Part shown: positions 16,387 to 25,167 of the stretch, in pieces | Layout: the number at the start of each line of letters is the position of its first letter | Numbering within the stretch: position 1 is the first letter of the stretch | NCBI GenBank assembly: GCA_018673255.1 | Contig: JABHDC010000147.1 | Location: 1-37,695 of the forward strand | Direction: 5' to 3' | DNA from: Gemmatimonadota bacterium | GTDB lineage: Bacteria; Latescibacterota; UBA2968; UBA8231 | DNA: 37,695 nt | Made by a program: the position numbers and the translations under genes | Notes under the pieces: generated by a model | The model's database searches: none | What the model was told of the DNA's origin: nothing | The model's input: the letters and a program-made list of their open reading frames with translations, nothing else

Positions 16387-17238
16387 ATGATGACGACGAA
16401 CTCCAGCACCGGTCGCCTCATTGCGCAGGCAATCTTGCTCGCACTGGCCGCAGCCATGCTGCAGCAGGTCGTGCATGAGTCGACGCACGGGCTGATGGCC
16501 CTGGCCGTCGGCATGCGCTGGGAGATGCTGAATCTGTTCGCCTCCAGCGCCAGTTGGCCCGGCGAACCGAATCTCGGCGGAGAGGCGGTCGTGGCCGGCA
16601 GTGCGGCCGTGGTCGATATTGCCGTCGCCCTTGGCGGGTTCGCCCTCCTGCGCACACAGGCCCTGATCCGGCGGCCTCGGTGGCGCCTGCTGCTGTTTTA
16701 TTACGTGGCGATCTCATGGCTCGCGGGATTCGGGTATCTGCTCGTGGATTCGCTGTTCTACAATCCCGCTTCGGAAAATGTCGGCGACTGGCGCAAGGTC
16801 ATCGCCTTCCTTGGTGGGGCCTGGTCGGTCCGCCTGCCGATTCTGCTGGTGGGTCTGGTCGGCACCCTGCTCAGCTACTTCTGGATGCCGGCCATGGCGC
16901 TGCGTTTTGGTGAAGGCCGCCTGGAGCGTGCCCAGCGGATCCGAATCGCTCTGCCGCTGTTGTTGATTCCGTATTTCTGTACAAGTCTCGTGCTTACGTG
17001 CCTTTCGTACTGGCACCCGATGGGAACCACCGGTGTCGTGCTGGTCATGCTGAAGACGTGGATGGGATACTCCCCATTCATCTGGTCCTTCTTCATCGCC
17101 AGCTACTGGATGCCATTTCCTGATGGGATTCGTCAGCTGAGCACCCTGCCTGCCGGCACCTCATGGCCGTGGTTGTACTGGCCGGCGGGATTCGTGTTGG
17201 GCGTCGTCGGACTCCTGGTGCCGACCTTGCACTTCTGA
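16387..17238 (+). CDS. Polytopic membrane protein with HExxH motif
   Basis: 283 residues from the ATG at 16387; in-frame ATGs at 16312 and 16339 also exist, and none has a clear ribosome-binding site. VVHESTHGLMALAVG in the first membrane helix contains HESTH, the H-E-x-x-H zinc signature as placed in site-2-protease/M50-like or bacterial 'metalloprotease-like' membrane proteins. About six further hydrophobic helices follow, separated by Arg-rich loops. I see no clear N-x-x-P-D/D-G third-ligand motif, so peptidase activity is unproven; related HExxH membrane proteins of unknown role are common. It is divergent from the propeller gene and precedes the TonB receptor by 88 bases. Confidence 0.65.
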   Translation: MMTTNSSTGRLIAQAILLALAAAMLQQVVHESTHGLMALAVGMRWEMLNLFASSASWPGEPNLGGEAVVAGSAAVVDIAVALGGFALLRTQALIRRPRWRLLLFYYVAISWLAGFGYLLVDSLFYNPASENVGDWRKVIAFLGGAWSVRLPILLVGLVGTLLSYFWMPAMALRFGEGRLERAQRIRIALPLLLIPYFCTSLVLTCLSYWHPMGTTGVVLVMLKTWMGYSPFIWSFFIASYWMPFPDGIRQLSTLPAGTSWPWLYWPAGFVLGVVGLLVPTLHF

Positions 17239-17326
17239 TGTCAGCGAACGTGTGGCCCCTTGAAATTGCGGGCCGAACTGTGGGATATTTCCCTGGGCGA
17301 ATCATCCCTGATTACAGGAGAATTCA

Positions 17327-19588
17327 GTGCTGAGTAAGAGTGTTGTACGACTCTGCCTTGTCGTGGCCCTGACGGTATCGGTCGCCGAGGCGGCAACGAT
17401 CAGTGGTTACGTTCACGACGGCGGAAATGGTGAGAGCCTGCCATTCGTCAACGTGTATCTGAAGGATGGCAGTCGCGGGGCGATCTGCAACGAGGTGGGT
17501 TACTACGCCATCGTCGGTGTGCCGGAGGGCACGCACACGGTCGTCTCGTCGCTGATCGGCTACGAGACCTTCGAACGTGTCGTCGAGATCGGGACAGAGG
17601 ATCTCGTTGTGGATGTCGAGCTGAGTGAGCAGGCGATTCGCCTGCGCGAATCGGTCGTGGAGGCCAACCGAGACGAAGTCGTCGACTTTGACATCAGTCC
17701 CAGTCGTATGTCCATGCGAACCCACGAACTCAAATCGGCGCCGGCAGCGATTGAGGCCGATCCGATTCGCACGCTCATGACGTTACCTGGCGTGACGACC
17801 TTGTCAGACTATTCGGTCGGCCTCTACGTCCGCGGCGGCACACCCGATCAGAATCTGGTTCTGCTCGATGGCACCGATGTCTACAATGCATCCCATCTGT
17901 TCGGTCTCTTCAGCACCTTCCCTGCAGATGCCGCCAAGAGCACGGAACTGCTCAAGGGTGGCTATCCGGCCAAGTATGGGGGCCGGTTGTCCTCCGTCCT
18001 GAATGTCATCACCAACGAGGGCAACAAGGAAGAATTCGAGGGACAGGGCGGCGCCAGTCTGCTAGCGTCGCGTCTGACGCTGCAGGGACCGGTGGCGCGC
18101 GGTTCCTGGTTGATCTCGGGCCGGCGTACCCACCTGGATCCATTGATCGCGGTGGCTCGCAAGGCGGCCGATGCGGATCGCTTTGCGTACAACTTCTACG
18201 ATCTGCAAGGCAAGACGCACCAGGTGTTGTCACACTCTGATCAGTGGACCCTGGCTGCCTACACAGGGCAGGATAACTTTGACTTCCGTATCGACGATCT
18301 CGACTTCAACCTCGAGTGGGGCAACAGGACGATCAGCAGCAAGTGGACGCACGTCTTCGACACGAATCTGTTCGGCAACTTCCTGTTCACCGGATCCCGT
18401 TTCAAGGCCTCGACGATCTTCCGCACGGAGGATATTGCCCTCATCGAGCTGAATCGCCTGACGGATCTGTCGATGAAGGGTGACATCAACTACTTCCGCA
18501 GCGAGAGCCACAGCATCGAGGCCGGCTTCCTGATCAAGCGCATGTCGATGGAATACGACTTCGGCGAAGCGGATATCAGCTGGGTGAATATCGACGTCGA
18601 GGGATTCCACAATGCAGTCTATCTGCAGGACAACTGGTCCCTCACGCCTCGATTGCAGCTGCAGCCCGGCCTCCGCTTCAATCACTTCAGCAATGGCAAC
18701 TACACGGGCTTTTCCCCCCGACTGGCGGGGCGCTACAAACTGTCGGGCAGCACGGCGCTGAAGGCGGCCATCGGTCGCTACCATCAGTACATCTTCAGGC
18801 TCGCCCGGGAGTTTCAGGGAATCTCGTTGCTGTCCAATGTCTGGGCCCTGGCCGATTCCACGGCTGAGCCGAGTGCCTCCACCCATTACATCGTCGGGGC
18901 AGAGACGGCACTGGGACCACTTGAGCTGGATGTGGAGGGATACTACAAGGACTACGACGCACTGTACGAGATCAACTATGACGAGCAGGAGTCGGTCAGG
19001 ATCGGTGATATCGTCCGACGTGGGCCGGGACGTGCGCTGGGTGTCGACTTCCTCGTACGCAAGCGATCGGGGCGACAGACCGGCTGGTTGTCCGTGTCGA
19101 CGGGTCTGAGTGAACGCACGATTGAGGGCATCAATGAGAATGAGGCCGGCAAGCCACAGACCTTCCGGTCGAAATTCGATCGCTCACTGATCGTCGATCT
19201 GGTGCACGTCTGGAGTCTGGCACGGGACGGGCGTTGGGTGCTCAATTCACGGGCCGCCTTTGCCTCGGGACAGCCCTATACGCAGATCCTGGGTCGAGGT
19301 GAGATCCAGGTGCCGTCCGGCTTCCGGTGGACCTTCGAGGAGCGCGGCGAACTCAATGGCGTGAGACTGCCCTCCTATCAACGGCTGGATCTGGCCATTC
19401 AGCGCCGCTTCACCTTCAAGAGCTGGGACATGTCGGCGCAATTACAGGTGATCAACGTGACGAATCGCAAGAACATCTTCAATTACTTCTGGAGTGAAGG
19501 CACGGCGCACAAGCGCAAACCGGGCTCCAGGAAAGAGATCGCCATGCTGCCCATGCTGCCGAGTTTCGGCATCGATTTCCACTTCTAG
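17327..19588 (+). CDS. TonB-dependent receptor with carboxypeptidase-regulatory-like N-terminal domain
   Basis: 753 residues, GTG start behind ACAGGAG. Residues 1-22 are a signal peptide (VVRLCLVVALTVSVAEA). About 24-105 form a CarboxypepD_reg-like domain (ISGYVHDGGNGESLPFVNVY ... IGYET). About 120-235 form the plug: LMTLPGVTTLSDYSVGLYVR, GTPDQNLVLLDGTDVYN and YPAKYGGRLSSVLNV. The rest is an outer-membrane beta-barrel ending in Phe (GIDFHF), the usual insertion signal. It imports a ligand across the outer membrane with TonB energy. The following DUF4249 lipoprotein gene begins within 9 bases, the arrangement seen in Bacteroidota-like genomes. No anti-sigma/ECF sigma pair adjoins it, so regulation is not evident. 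Confidence 0.9.
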   Translation: MLSKSVVRLCLVVALTVSVAEAATISGYVHDGGNGESLPFVNVYLKDGSRGAICNEVGYYAIVGVPEGTHTVVSSLIGYETFERVVEIGTEDLVVDVELSEQAIRLRESVVEANRDEVVDFDISPSRMSMRTHELKSAPAAIEADPIRTLMTLPGVTTLSDYSVGLYVRGGTPDQNLVLLDGTDVYNASHLFGLFSTFPADAAKSTELLKGGYPAKYGGRLSSVLNVITNEGNKEEFEGQGGASLLASRLTLQGPVARGSWLISGRRTHLDPLIAVARKAADADRFAYNFYDLQGKTHQVLSHSDQWTLAAYTGQDNFDFRIDDLDFNLEWGNRTISSKWTHVFDTNLFGNFLFTGSRFKASTIFRTEDIALIELNRLTDLSMKGDINYFRSESHSIEAGFLIKRMSMEYDFGEADISWVNIDVEGFHNAVYLQDNWSLTPRLQLQPGLRFNHFSNGNYTGFSPRLAGRYKLSGSTALKAAIGRYHQYIFRLAREFQGISLLSNVWALADSTAEPSASTHYIVGAETALGPLELDVEGYYKDYDALYEINYDEQESVRIGDIVRRGPGRALGVDFLVRKRSGRQTGWLSVSTGLSERTIEGINENEAGKPQTFRSKFDRSLIVDLVHVWSLARDGRWVLNSRAAFASGQPYTQILGRGEIQVPSGFRWTFEERGELNGVRLPSYQRLDLAIQRRFTFKSWDMSAQLQVINVTNRKNIFNYFWSEGTAHKRKPGSRKEIAMLPMLPSFGIDFHF

Positions 19589-19597
19589 GTGAGAGAC

Positions 19598-20758
19598 ATG
19601 AGACAGCAGATCAAGCGGATGTCGATGACTGTGGGACGGGCCTTCAGGGCGCCGAAGAGTAAGGGGCTGGTCGGTCTGGGTCTGGTCGGTCGGGGCCTGA
19701 TGGGTCTGGGTATCGTGTGTGGCCTGGCATCGTGCAGCAATCCGAGTGAAGTCGAGCCACCGAATCAGGCGCTGGTTGTACAGGCGTACTTGAGCCCGGG
19801 GATCGATTCCGAGGTCCGGGTTCTGGAAACAATTCCACCTGATGAGTTCTACGATGGACTCGATCGGCCCGTGAGTGGTGCGGATGTCGTGATCGAGACG
19901 GTCGATCGATCGGTGACGTTGAGCGAGGATGCGGAGCAAGCCGGGATCTATCGCGCCGCCCACGACGTGCTGCCCATCGTGCAGGGTCAGACCTACCATC
20001 TGCGTGTGAATGAGGGCCAGCGACAACTTCGTGCTCAGACCACAGTTCCCACTCGAGCGCGGGTGACGGACGTGGTGGGGGATACGATCGTGTATCGGCA
20101 GATCTTCGGAGAACTGTTCGGGGATCTCGTACATCCCGGAGAATTCTCCTGGGAGGGCAGTCCGGATGCGGCTGGATACGTCGTCATCGTGGATGCCGTC
20201 GATGTGAAGTCCCTGTCCATGACGGCGGACCCGTTGACGGCTGACCTGGACAGTCTCATCGCTCAGCACGAGCGCGCTGAGCAAGTCGGTGTCGGGACCG
20301 ATTCACTGGTGGCAATCCAACGGCGTGTGGATCTGCTGCGTTCGCACTTCGAGGAGAATATCTCCCTCGTGACACCTCAGGGAGATACCTTGCGATTCCT
20401 GCGCGACGATGACCAGAAGGATTGGGACAAGATCGCCGACAAGGACACATGGACAGAGGGCCACGTCTGGCGTGAGCGGCGGGACGATCTCTACTGGTCC
20501 CGGGTGATCGATTACTGGGTGCCTGCAGACTCCACACACAGTGACTTCTGGTGGGTGGGGGTGCGCTTCGAGGGTACCTATCGAGTGCGACTGCATGCGG
20601 CCGACTTGAACTACTTCGACTACGCCACGACCGCCTTCAATGGGTTCTCCGGGGCCGACAGTGACGAAGGGCCCGCCTTCCATGTGGAGGGAGGCATCGG
20701 CGTCTTCGGCAGTTATGCTGAGGACAGCTTCCTCGTGGAGTCAGTACGGGGAGATTAG
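19598..20758 (+). CDS. DUF4249-type outer-membrane lipoprotein
   Basis: 386 residues from the ATG at 19598, spaced well behind AGGTGAG; a GTG at 19589 is possible. A basic N-terminus and the Gly/Leu-rich segment GLVGLGLVGRGLMGLGIVCG lead to the lipobox LASC, so Cys is the likely lipidated residue. After it, LVVQAYLSPGIDSEVRVLET and VSGADVVIET match the opening of DUF4249 proteins, which routinely accompany TonB receptors of the preceding type. The middle carries long helical and charged insertions (DSLIAQHERAEQVGVGTDSL) compared with what I recall of the family. It probably acts as a surface or periplasmic partner of the receptor. The stop lies 4 bases from the convergent aminotransferase. 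Confidence 0.75.
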   Translation: MRQQIKRMSMTVGRAFRAPKSKGLVGLGLVGRGLMGLGIVCGLASCSNPSEVEPPNQALVVQAYLSPGIDSEVRVLETIPPDEFYDGLDRPVSGADVVIETVDRSVTLSEDAEQAGIYRAAHDVLPIVQGQTYHLRVNEGQRQLRAQTTVPTRARVTDVVGDTIVYRQIFGELFGDLVHPGEFSWEGSPDAAGYVVIVDAVDVKSLSMTADPLTADLDSLIAQHERAEQVGVGTDSLVAIQRRVDLLRSHFEENISLVTPQGDTLRFLRDDDQKDWDKIADKDTWTEGHVWRERRDDLYWSRVIDYWVPADSTHSDFWWVGVRFEGTYRVRLHAADLNYFDYATTAFNGFSGADSDEGPAFHVEGGIGVFGSYAEDSFLVESVRGD

Positions 20759-20762
20759 CTCT

Positions 20763-21686
20763 TCAGGCCAAAGACTGGAAGAAGTGGGAGAAGCGTTCGT
20801 CGCGGAAGTGGAGGATGTCATCGACGAGGCCGATCAGCTTTGTCGTGACCGGCCCGGGGGCTGACAGATCCCGCTCTTCGAAGCGGCCGATGGGATGCAC
20901 CTTCACGCCCGTATGGGATGTGAACATCTCTTCGGCGGTGGCCAGATCCTCAGGGCCTAGATCGACTTCTTCGACCCGGATGCCAGCCACGTCAGCGATC
21001 TCGAGCACCGACATGCGTGAAATGCTGGCCAGGATCTGTCCGGCTTGTGGTGTGCAGAGCACACCATCGCGTACGAGGAAGACACTCTCTGTCGATCCCT
21101 CCGCGAGACGGCCATCGAGGTCGAGCATGAGACCCACATCGAAGCCGTGGTCGATGGCGTGTTTGCGGGTCAGATAGCCGTTGAGATAGTTGGCACACAC
21201 CTTGGCTTCCACCGGCACGGTTTCCGGGTGGAGCTTGCGCCACGGGGCCAGGCAGGCCGAGATCGGCGTGACATCATCCAGGTGAATCTGGCCACCGTCG
21301 GGGAAGGCGAAGCCCGCCACATCCAGCTTCGCCGACGGCACCAGTGAGACGACGGCCTCCTCACCCCAATAGGCCATCACCTTCACCAGACCCCGTCCGA
21401 CCCGGTTGCGACGCACTGTCTCGCTGATCGCTGCCGTGATCTGGGCGTGATCGTAGGCCAATACCATGTCCAGCAGCTCGGCGCTGCGGGACAGGCGCGC
21501 CAGGTGCCGATCGAGGCGGTAGGCAACCGGGCCGTGGGCTGACTCGTGCACGCCGAAGGTCTCGAAGATCGCCGATCCTCGCGAAAATCCATGGGACAAC
21601 AGGGGTACCGTCGCCTGGTCGCCGGAGACGAACTCTCCATTCATCCACACCTGTCGATCCGCGGGTCGATCCGAACTCTGACTCAC
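20763..21686 (-). CDS. Class IV PLP-dependent aminotransferase (BCAT / D-amino acid / ADC-lyase family)
   Basis: 307 residues. VWMNGEFVSGDQATVPLLSHG with GSAIFET is the fold-type IV N-terminus, EAKVCANYLNGYL holds the PLP lysine (K-x3-N-Y), and LDGRLAEGSTESVFLVRDG with TP shortly after is the signature near the cofactor phosphate. Usual branched-chain enzymes have E-G-S-G/T-E-N-I/L-F; here it is ESVF. Which amino donor it uses cannot be decided: branched-chain transaminase, D-alanine transaminase and aminodeoxychorismate lyase share these motifs. The start is GTG at 21686, 25 bases downstream of the DUF4838 gene on the same strand. It ends 4 bases from the convergent DUF4249 gene. Confidence 0.85.
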   Translation of the reverse strand: MSQSSDRPADRQVWMNGEFVSGDQATVPLLSHGFSRGSAIFETFGVHESAHGPVAYRLDRHLARLSRSAELLDMVLAYDHAQITAAISETVRRNRVGRGLVKVMAYWGEEAVVSLVPSAKLDVAGFAFPDGGQIHLDDVTPISACLAPWRKLHPETVPVEAKVCANYLNGYLTRKHAIDHGFDVGLMLDLDGRLAEGSTESVFLVRDGVLCTPQAGQILASISRMSVLEIADVAGIRVEEVDLGPEDLATAEEMFTSHTGVKVHPIGRFEERDLSAPGPVTTKLIGLVDDILHFRDERFSHFFQSLA

Positions 21687-21711
21687 TCGCCATCTCCATC
21701 TGGTGTTCGTG

Positions 21712-23679
21712 TCAAATTCCGTCCAATTCTGGTTCGCCGGCCTCTTTACGGGCAGTGCGAATATTACGCCGCTCGAGGGTCTGACGCAGCAGGGCGCCCC
21801 AGACCACGTGTCGCGGTGTCAGTTCATCCTGTCGTTGTGCCAGGTCAATGGCCATCTGTTCCACATCTGCCGGTGTGGTGCCTGTCGGCAGCTCATCTGC
21901 ATAACACACTTTGATCAAGTCGCGCAGCTGCGCCAGATGATCGAGGCCATCGACGAGAAAGTCGAGGCGAGTGGCCACGGCAGGATCATCGTCGAGGGTG
22001 CGGGCCTGAGCCAGCAATGCACGGGCCGGCGCCAGGACTTCGTCGTGGGCGACGATGGGCAGGATTCGCCAGGAGGCGTGCAGTGGATGGTTGTGAGTGC
22101 CCAGCTGATGGCAGGCACGCTCGTGCAGGCCATCAGGATCCTGGCTGACAGCGCCACCGGCGGGTACGGGCACAGCCAGCTCTTCGGTGTGGTGTTCCCA
22201 GTATTGGAGGAACTGGTGGATCACCGGTGCGGCGGCGCCAAAGGCAGAACAGTATTCATCGATTACATCGTTCACGCTCAGATCAGGACGGGCACTGAGA
22301 CGGGCGATGAGATAGTAGAATGGGCCCTGTGTGGCCCAGTATCCCATGAGCGAGTCGAAGACGAACCCCACCATGCCGTGGTCGCGGGCAAAACGGAAGG
22401 TCTCGCCGGCCCGATGCAGGGGCAGGTGCGGGTGACAGCCGCCCATGTGAAACCAGTTCGGTCGCAGAAACAGTCTCGCACCGGCGGCAGACCAGTTCGA
22501 CCACTGCGCCCGGGCGTGATCGTCGTAGGTGTGAACGACGGCCAGTACCATGCCATCGTGAAGTTGCGTGTCAGGCAACGTGTCACGATAGGTGCTGTAG
22601 GCGTAGCAGGTGAGCCGCACATCTGCCCGTTCCTGGCGCAGACGCGGCAGCAACTCATTCCACAGATGCGTATAACGTCCGGTGAGATTGACGTCCCGGC
22701 TCAGCCAGATGGCTTCCGGATCCTGCTCGATCCCATCCAGGGCACGGCAATTGTCGCACGTGCACCAGCCGCTGCCATCATTCGGCCCCACACACCAGCT
22801 GGATGGCCGGCCCGCCTGTCGCCACTCCTCGATGATCGTATCGGCCACACCGGGATGGCTGACACATAACTTGACCCGCCGTTGTTGAGGGAAGGGTTGT
22901 TCGTATCCGGCGGGAGGGTGGGCGAACAACTCTGGCTGGTCCTCTCCATAGGTCTCCCACCAATGGGGGTAGCTGTGCGTGAACTTCAGATCCGTGCGGG
23001 AGCCCATGTGGTGCTGGTAGCCCCAGAGGATCGTCTCCCGGCAGGTCTGCTCCCAGGAGGATTCCGCTGCCAGGCCGGGTGTTGGTGCTGGACCTGGGGT
23101 CTGACCTGGTGCTTGGGCCGGTGTCTGGGTTGGGGCGTCACGCTCATCCAGGTGCGCCCTGTACGGATTGAGTTCGTCGAGGAAGAGCACACCGCGCAGG
23201 CAGCGCTGTTCGAGATCGGGTCTGGTGCGCACGTCGAGTGGGGGCAACTCCAGACTGCGGTAGCGGGGGATGTGGGTGCCTGCGGCGCCCGGCCAGAGCC
23301 AACGCACGCCGAGACAGTGATCGAGGAAGTGATAGACGGCGTAGAGTGTTCCCGGTGACGACTGGCCGATGATCTGCCGGGGAGAGCCCAGCACTTGGCC
23401 GGTGTCCCGGCCGGCGAAGTGAATCACCCCGTCGCCGCTTTGGATGGCGTACTCCTCGTCGGCGAAGTCGGTTGTATCGAGCTCACCGATCACCAGCTGC
23501 ACGAGGCCCGGCGAGGCAGCCGGTCGCTGCGTTGTGATGGGCACGGGACCACCCAGTGCCTTGCTCAGATGGTCGGAGAGTTCCTCCGCGGCCAGCTGGT
23601 GGGCAGGTGCATCCGACTTCACGACGACGACGCAGTGTGGAGCGCCGTGTCGAGCCAGGATATGGATGGAGGGGCTCAC
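21712..23679 (-). CDS. DUF4838 protein with GH67-like N-terminal domain
   Basis: 655 residues. Residues 1-140 (VVVVKSDAPAHQLAAEELSD, ending in TLYAVYHFLDHCLGVRWLWP) are the alpha/beta domain that precedes the barrel in GH67/GH20-like and DUF4838 proteins. Residues about 170-480 form the DUF4838 TIM-barrel-like core with KLCVSHPGVADTI, GPNDGSGWCTCDNCRALDG and RYTHLWNELLP. A Pro/Gln/Thr-rich insertion interrupts it at about 176-205 (QTPAQAPGQTPGPAPTPG). The C-terminal ~150 residues are helical. It is probably a glycoside hydrolase-like enzyme on uronic-acid or amino-sugar glycans; no activity is established for DUF4838 that I know of. The GTG start at 23679 lacks its own ribosome-binding site but overlaps the stop of a 25-codon leader ORF. 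Confidence 0.82.
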   Translation of the reverse strand: MSPSIHILARHGAPHCVVVVKSDAPAHQLAAEELSDHLSKALGGPVPITTQRPAASPGLVQLVIGELDTTDFADEEYAIQSGDGVIHFAGRDTGQVLGSPRQIIGQSSPGTLYAVYHFLDHCLGVRWLWPGAAGTHIPRYRSLELPPLDVRTRPDLEQRCLRGVLFLDELNPYRAHLDERDAPTQTPAQAPGQTPGPAPTPGLAAESSWEQTCRETILWGYQHHMGSRTDLKFTHSYPHWWETYGEDQPELFAHPPAGYEQPFPQQRRVKLCVSHPGVADTIIEEWRQAGRPSSWCVGPNDGSGWCTCDNCRALDGIEQDPEAIWLSRDVNLTGRYTHLWNELLPRLRQERADVRLTCYAYSTYRDTLPDTQLHDGMVLAVVHTYDDHARAQWSNWSAAGARLFLRPNWFHMGGCHPHLPLHRAGETFRFARDHGMVGFVFDSLMGYWATQGPFYYLIARLSARPDLSVNDVIDEYCSAFGAAAPVIHQFLQYWEHHTEELAVPVPAGGAVSQDPDGLHERACHQLGTHNHPLHASWRILPIVAHDEVLAPARALLAQARTLDDDPAVATRLDFLVDGLDHLAQLRDLIKVCYADELPTGTTPADVEQMAIDLAQRQDELTPRHVVWGALLRQTLERRNIRTARKEAGEPELDGI

Positions 23680-23753
23680 CGAAGCGCCTCGATGAGTTCG
23701 ACCATCTGTCGACGGCGTTTCTGATAGTCCACGGCATCCATCATGAAGGTCAC
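23676..23753 (-). CDS. 25-residue leader ORF coupled to the DUF4838 gene
   Basis: GTG at 23753 follows AAGGAG (minus-strand bases 23766-23761) at 7-base spacing, one of the clearest ribosome-binding sites in the window. It encodes MTFMMDAVDYQKRRRQMVEL and five more residues before TGA at 23678-23676. That TGA overlaps the GTG of the DUF4838 gene (GTGA). It is either a leader peptide that carries ribosomes to the downstream gene or the true N-terminus separated by a frameshift. The sequence is basic and helical, with no hydrophobic stretch. Confidence 0.4.
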   Translation of the reverse strand: MTFMMDAVDYQKRRRQMVELIEALR

Positions 23754-23760
23754 AATCGGA

Positions 23761-23766
23761 CTCCTT
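23761..23766 (-). promoter_or_regulatory. Strong ribosome-binding site for the leader ORF
   Basis: AAGGAG on the minus strand, 7 bases before the GTG at 23753. The annotated DUF4838 GTG at 23679 has no comparable site, so this signal probably drives expression of both frames. Confidence 0.55.
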
Positions 23767-23784
23767 GCGGATCGAGCGGAGTTG

Positions 23785-23895
23785 ATGATGAGAGAATGGT
23801 ACCTGAAATCAGCAGGTCAGATGCAAGGTTTTTCTGCGTTCATCTGGTTGCCACTGGCGTTCGGAGGGATTTCCATGCTCAATAAGAACCAATGA
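23785..23895 (+). CDS. Possible 36-residue small membrane peptide before URO-D paralogue 2
   Basis: ATG at 23785 (or 23788) behind GGAG at short spacing. It encodes MMREWYLKSAGQ followed by a hydrophobic run FSAFIWLPLAFGGISML and the tail NKNQ, and ends in TGA overlapping the ATG at 23892 as ATGA. One membrane helix is predicted by eye. It may be fortuitous, but the coupling to the next frame mirrors the leader ORF on the opposite strand. Confidence 0.25.
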   Translation: MMREWYLKSAGQMQGFSAFIWLPLAFGGISMLNKNQ

Positions 23896-23909
23896 ATGGA
23901 GCAGATGAC

Positions 23910-25145
23910 ATGACACCTCGACAACGCGTCCTGGCGGCGATCGACCACCAGGAATCCGACCTCGTCCCGATCGACTTCGGTGGGCACCGGTCCTCCGGCA
24001 TCATGGCCATTGCCTACGATGGGCTGAAGAAGGCGCTGGGCATCACATCTGGAGACATCTATGTCTACGACGTGATCCAGCAACTGGCGATCGTCGAACC
24101 GGACGTGGCCGATGCCCTTGGAATCGACACCATTGAACTGGGTCGTGCATTCCTGACCTCCGACAAGCAATGGAAAGACTGGGTCCTTCCCAATGGTCTG
24201 CGGTGCAAGGTCCCGGCCTACGTCGATCTCGAAGAGCGCGAAGGGGACTGGTATCTGCTGGGTGCAGATGGCAGGGCCCTGGGCGTGCAGAAGCGTGGTT
24301 GTCTCTACTTCGAGCAGTGCCACTATCCACTCATCGATCGGCCCATCGAAGATGATGACTTTGCCGACTTTGCCGATCGACTCGGGGAGACCATGTGGAC
24401 GGCCATCGCCCATCCCGGTGCCCACATGGCGTTGGATGAGGCGGGACTGGCTGAGTTGGCTGAAGGCGCCCGTCGTCTGCGGGAGAGTACCGACCGCGCG
24501 ATCGTCGGTCTGTTTGGCGGCAACATCTTCGAGATTCCACAATTTCTCTATCGAATCGACAATCATTTGGCCAATATGGCCATGTCGCCGGATGCCGTTC
24601 ACCGACTGGCGCAGACGTTGTGCGACCTGCACCTGGTGAATCTGGAGAAGTGGCTGGGTGCGGTCGGGCCTTACATCGATGTCATCCTCTTCGGGGATGA
24701 TCTGGGTGGCCAGAATGGACCGCTGATTTCACCGACTATGTATCGAGAGCTCTGCAAGCCCTATCATCGGCGGTTGTGGGGCCGCGCCAAACAGTTGTGT
24801 GAGGCGAAGGTGATGCTTCACAGCTGCGGTGGGATCGAACCACTCCTTGACGATCTGATCGATGCCGGCCTGGATACGACCAATCCCGTGCAGATCACCT
24901 GTGCGGGCATGGAGCCGCACCACCTGAAGGAGCGCTTCGGCGACCGGATCTGTTTCTGGGGCGGTGGCTGCGATACACGTGATGTGCTGCCCCACGGCAC
25001 GCCGCAGCAGGTGGCCGAGCACGTTCAGCAACAGGTTCAGATCATGCGCGATGGGGGGGGCTTTGTCTTCCAGCAGGTCCACAATATCATGGCTGATGTC
25101 CCGCCGGAGAATGTGGTCGCCATGTTCGGTGCCGTGAATACTTGA
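23910..25145 (+). CDS. Uroporphyrinogen decarboxylase-fold protein, COG0407/MtaA-like (paralogue 2)
   Basis: 411 residues from the ATG at 23910, which sits 8 bases after GGAG; ATG 23892 in the same frame adds six residues but has no ribosome-binding site. MTPRQRVLAAIDHQESDLVPIDFGG is the typical family opening, and VMLHSCGGIEPLLDDLIDAG carries the H-x-C-G zinc pair. Near the end, FVFQQVHNIMADVPPENVV replaces the segment with the third Cys of MtaA by one with His. It is longer than its paralogues because of an insertion around residues 130-190. It lies 22 bases before the zinc dehydrogenase, with which it is probably co-transcribed. A corrinoid-dependent methyl transfer would need a corrinoid protein, which is not in the window. 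Confidence 0.85.
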   Translation: MTPRQRVLAAIDHQESDLVPIDFGGHRSSGIMAIAYDGLKKALGITSGDIYVYDVIQQLAIVEPDVADALGIDTIELGRAFLTSDKQWKDWVLPNGLRCKVPAYVDLEEREGDWYLLGADGRALGVQKRGCLYFEQCHYPLIDRPIEDDDFADFADRLGETMWTAIAHPGAHMALDEAGLAELAEGARRLRESTDRAIVGLFGGNIFEIPQFLYRIDNHLANMAMSPDAVHRLAQTLCDLHLVNLEKWLGAVGPYIDVILFGDDLGGQNGPLISPTMYRELCKPYHRRLWGRAKQLCEAKVMLHSCGGIEPLLDDLIDAGLDTTNPVQITCAGMEPHHLKERFGDRICFWGGGCDTRDVLPHGTPQQVAEHVQQQVQIMRDGGGFVFQQVHNIMADVPPENVVAMFGAVNT

Positions 25146-25167
25146 ACACGAAGAGAGGATGAAGTAG

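Noticed and set aside
17255..17280. GGCCC...GGGCC hairpin before the TonB receptor
   Set aside because: Only five base pairs with a long loop and no T-run; too weak to call a terminator.
19655..19735. Tandem GGTCTGGG-like repeats
   Set aside because: They encode the Gly/Leu-rich signal segment of the DUF4249 lipoprotein; ordinary codon repetition explains them.
21703..22869. 388-codon open frame on the plus strand
   Set aside because: Antisense to the DUF4838 gene, which has recognisable domains; the plus-strand product has none.
23040..23135. Repetitive GGT/CTGG-rich stretch as a possible repeat array
   Set aside because: It encodes the Pro/Gln/Thr-rich insertion of the DUF4838 protein; units are irregular and there are no spacers, so not CRISPR.
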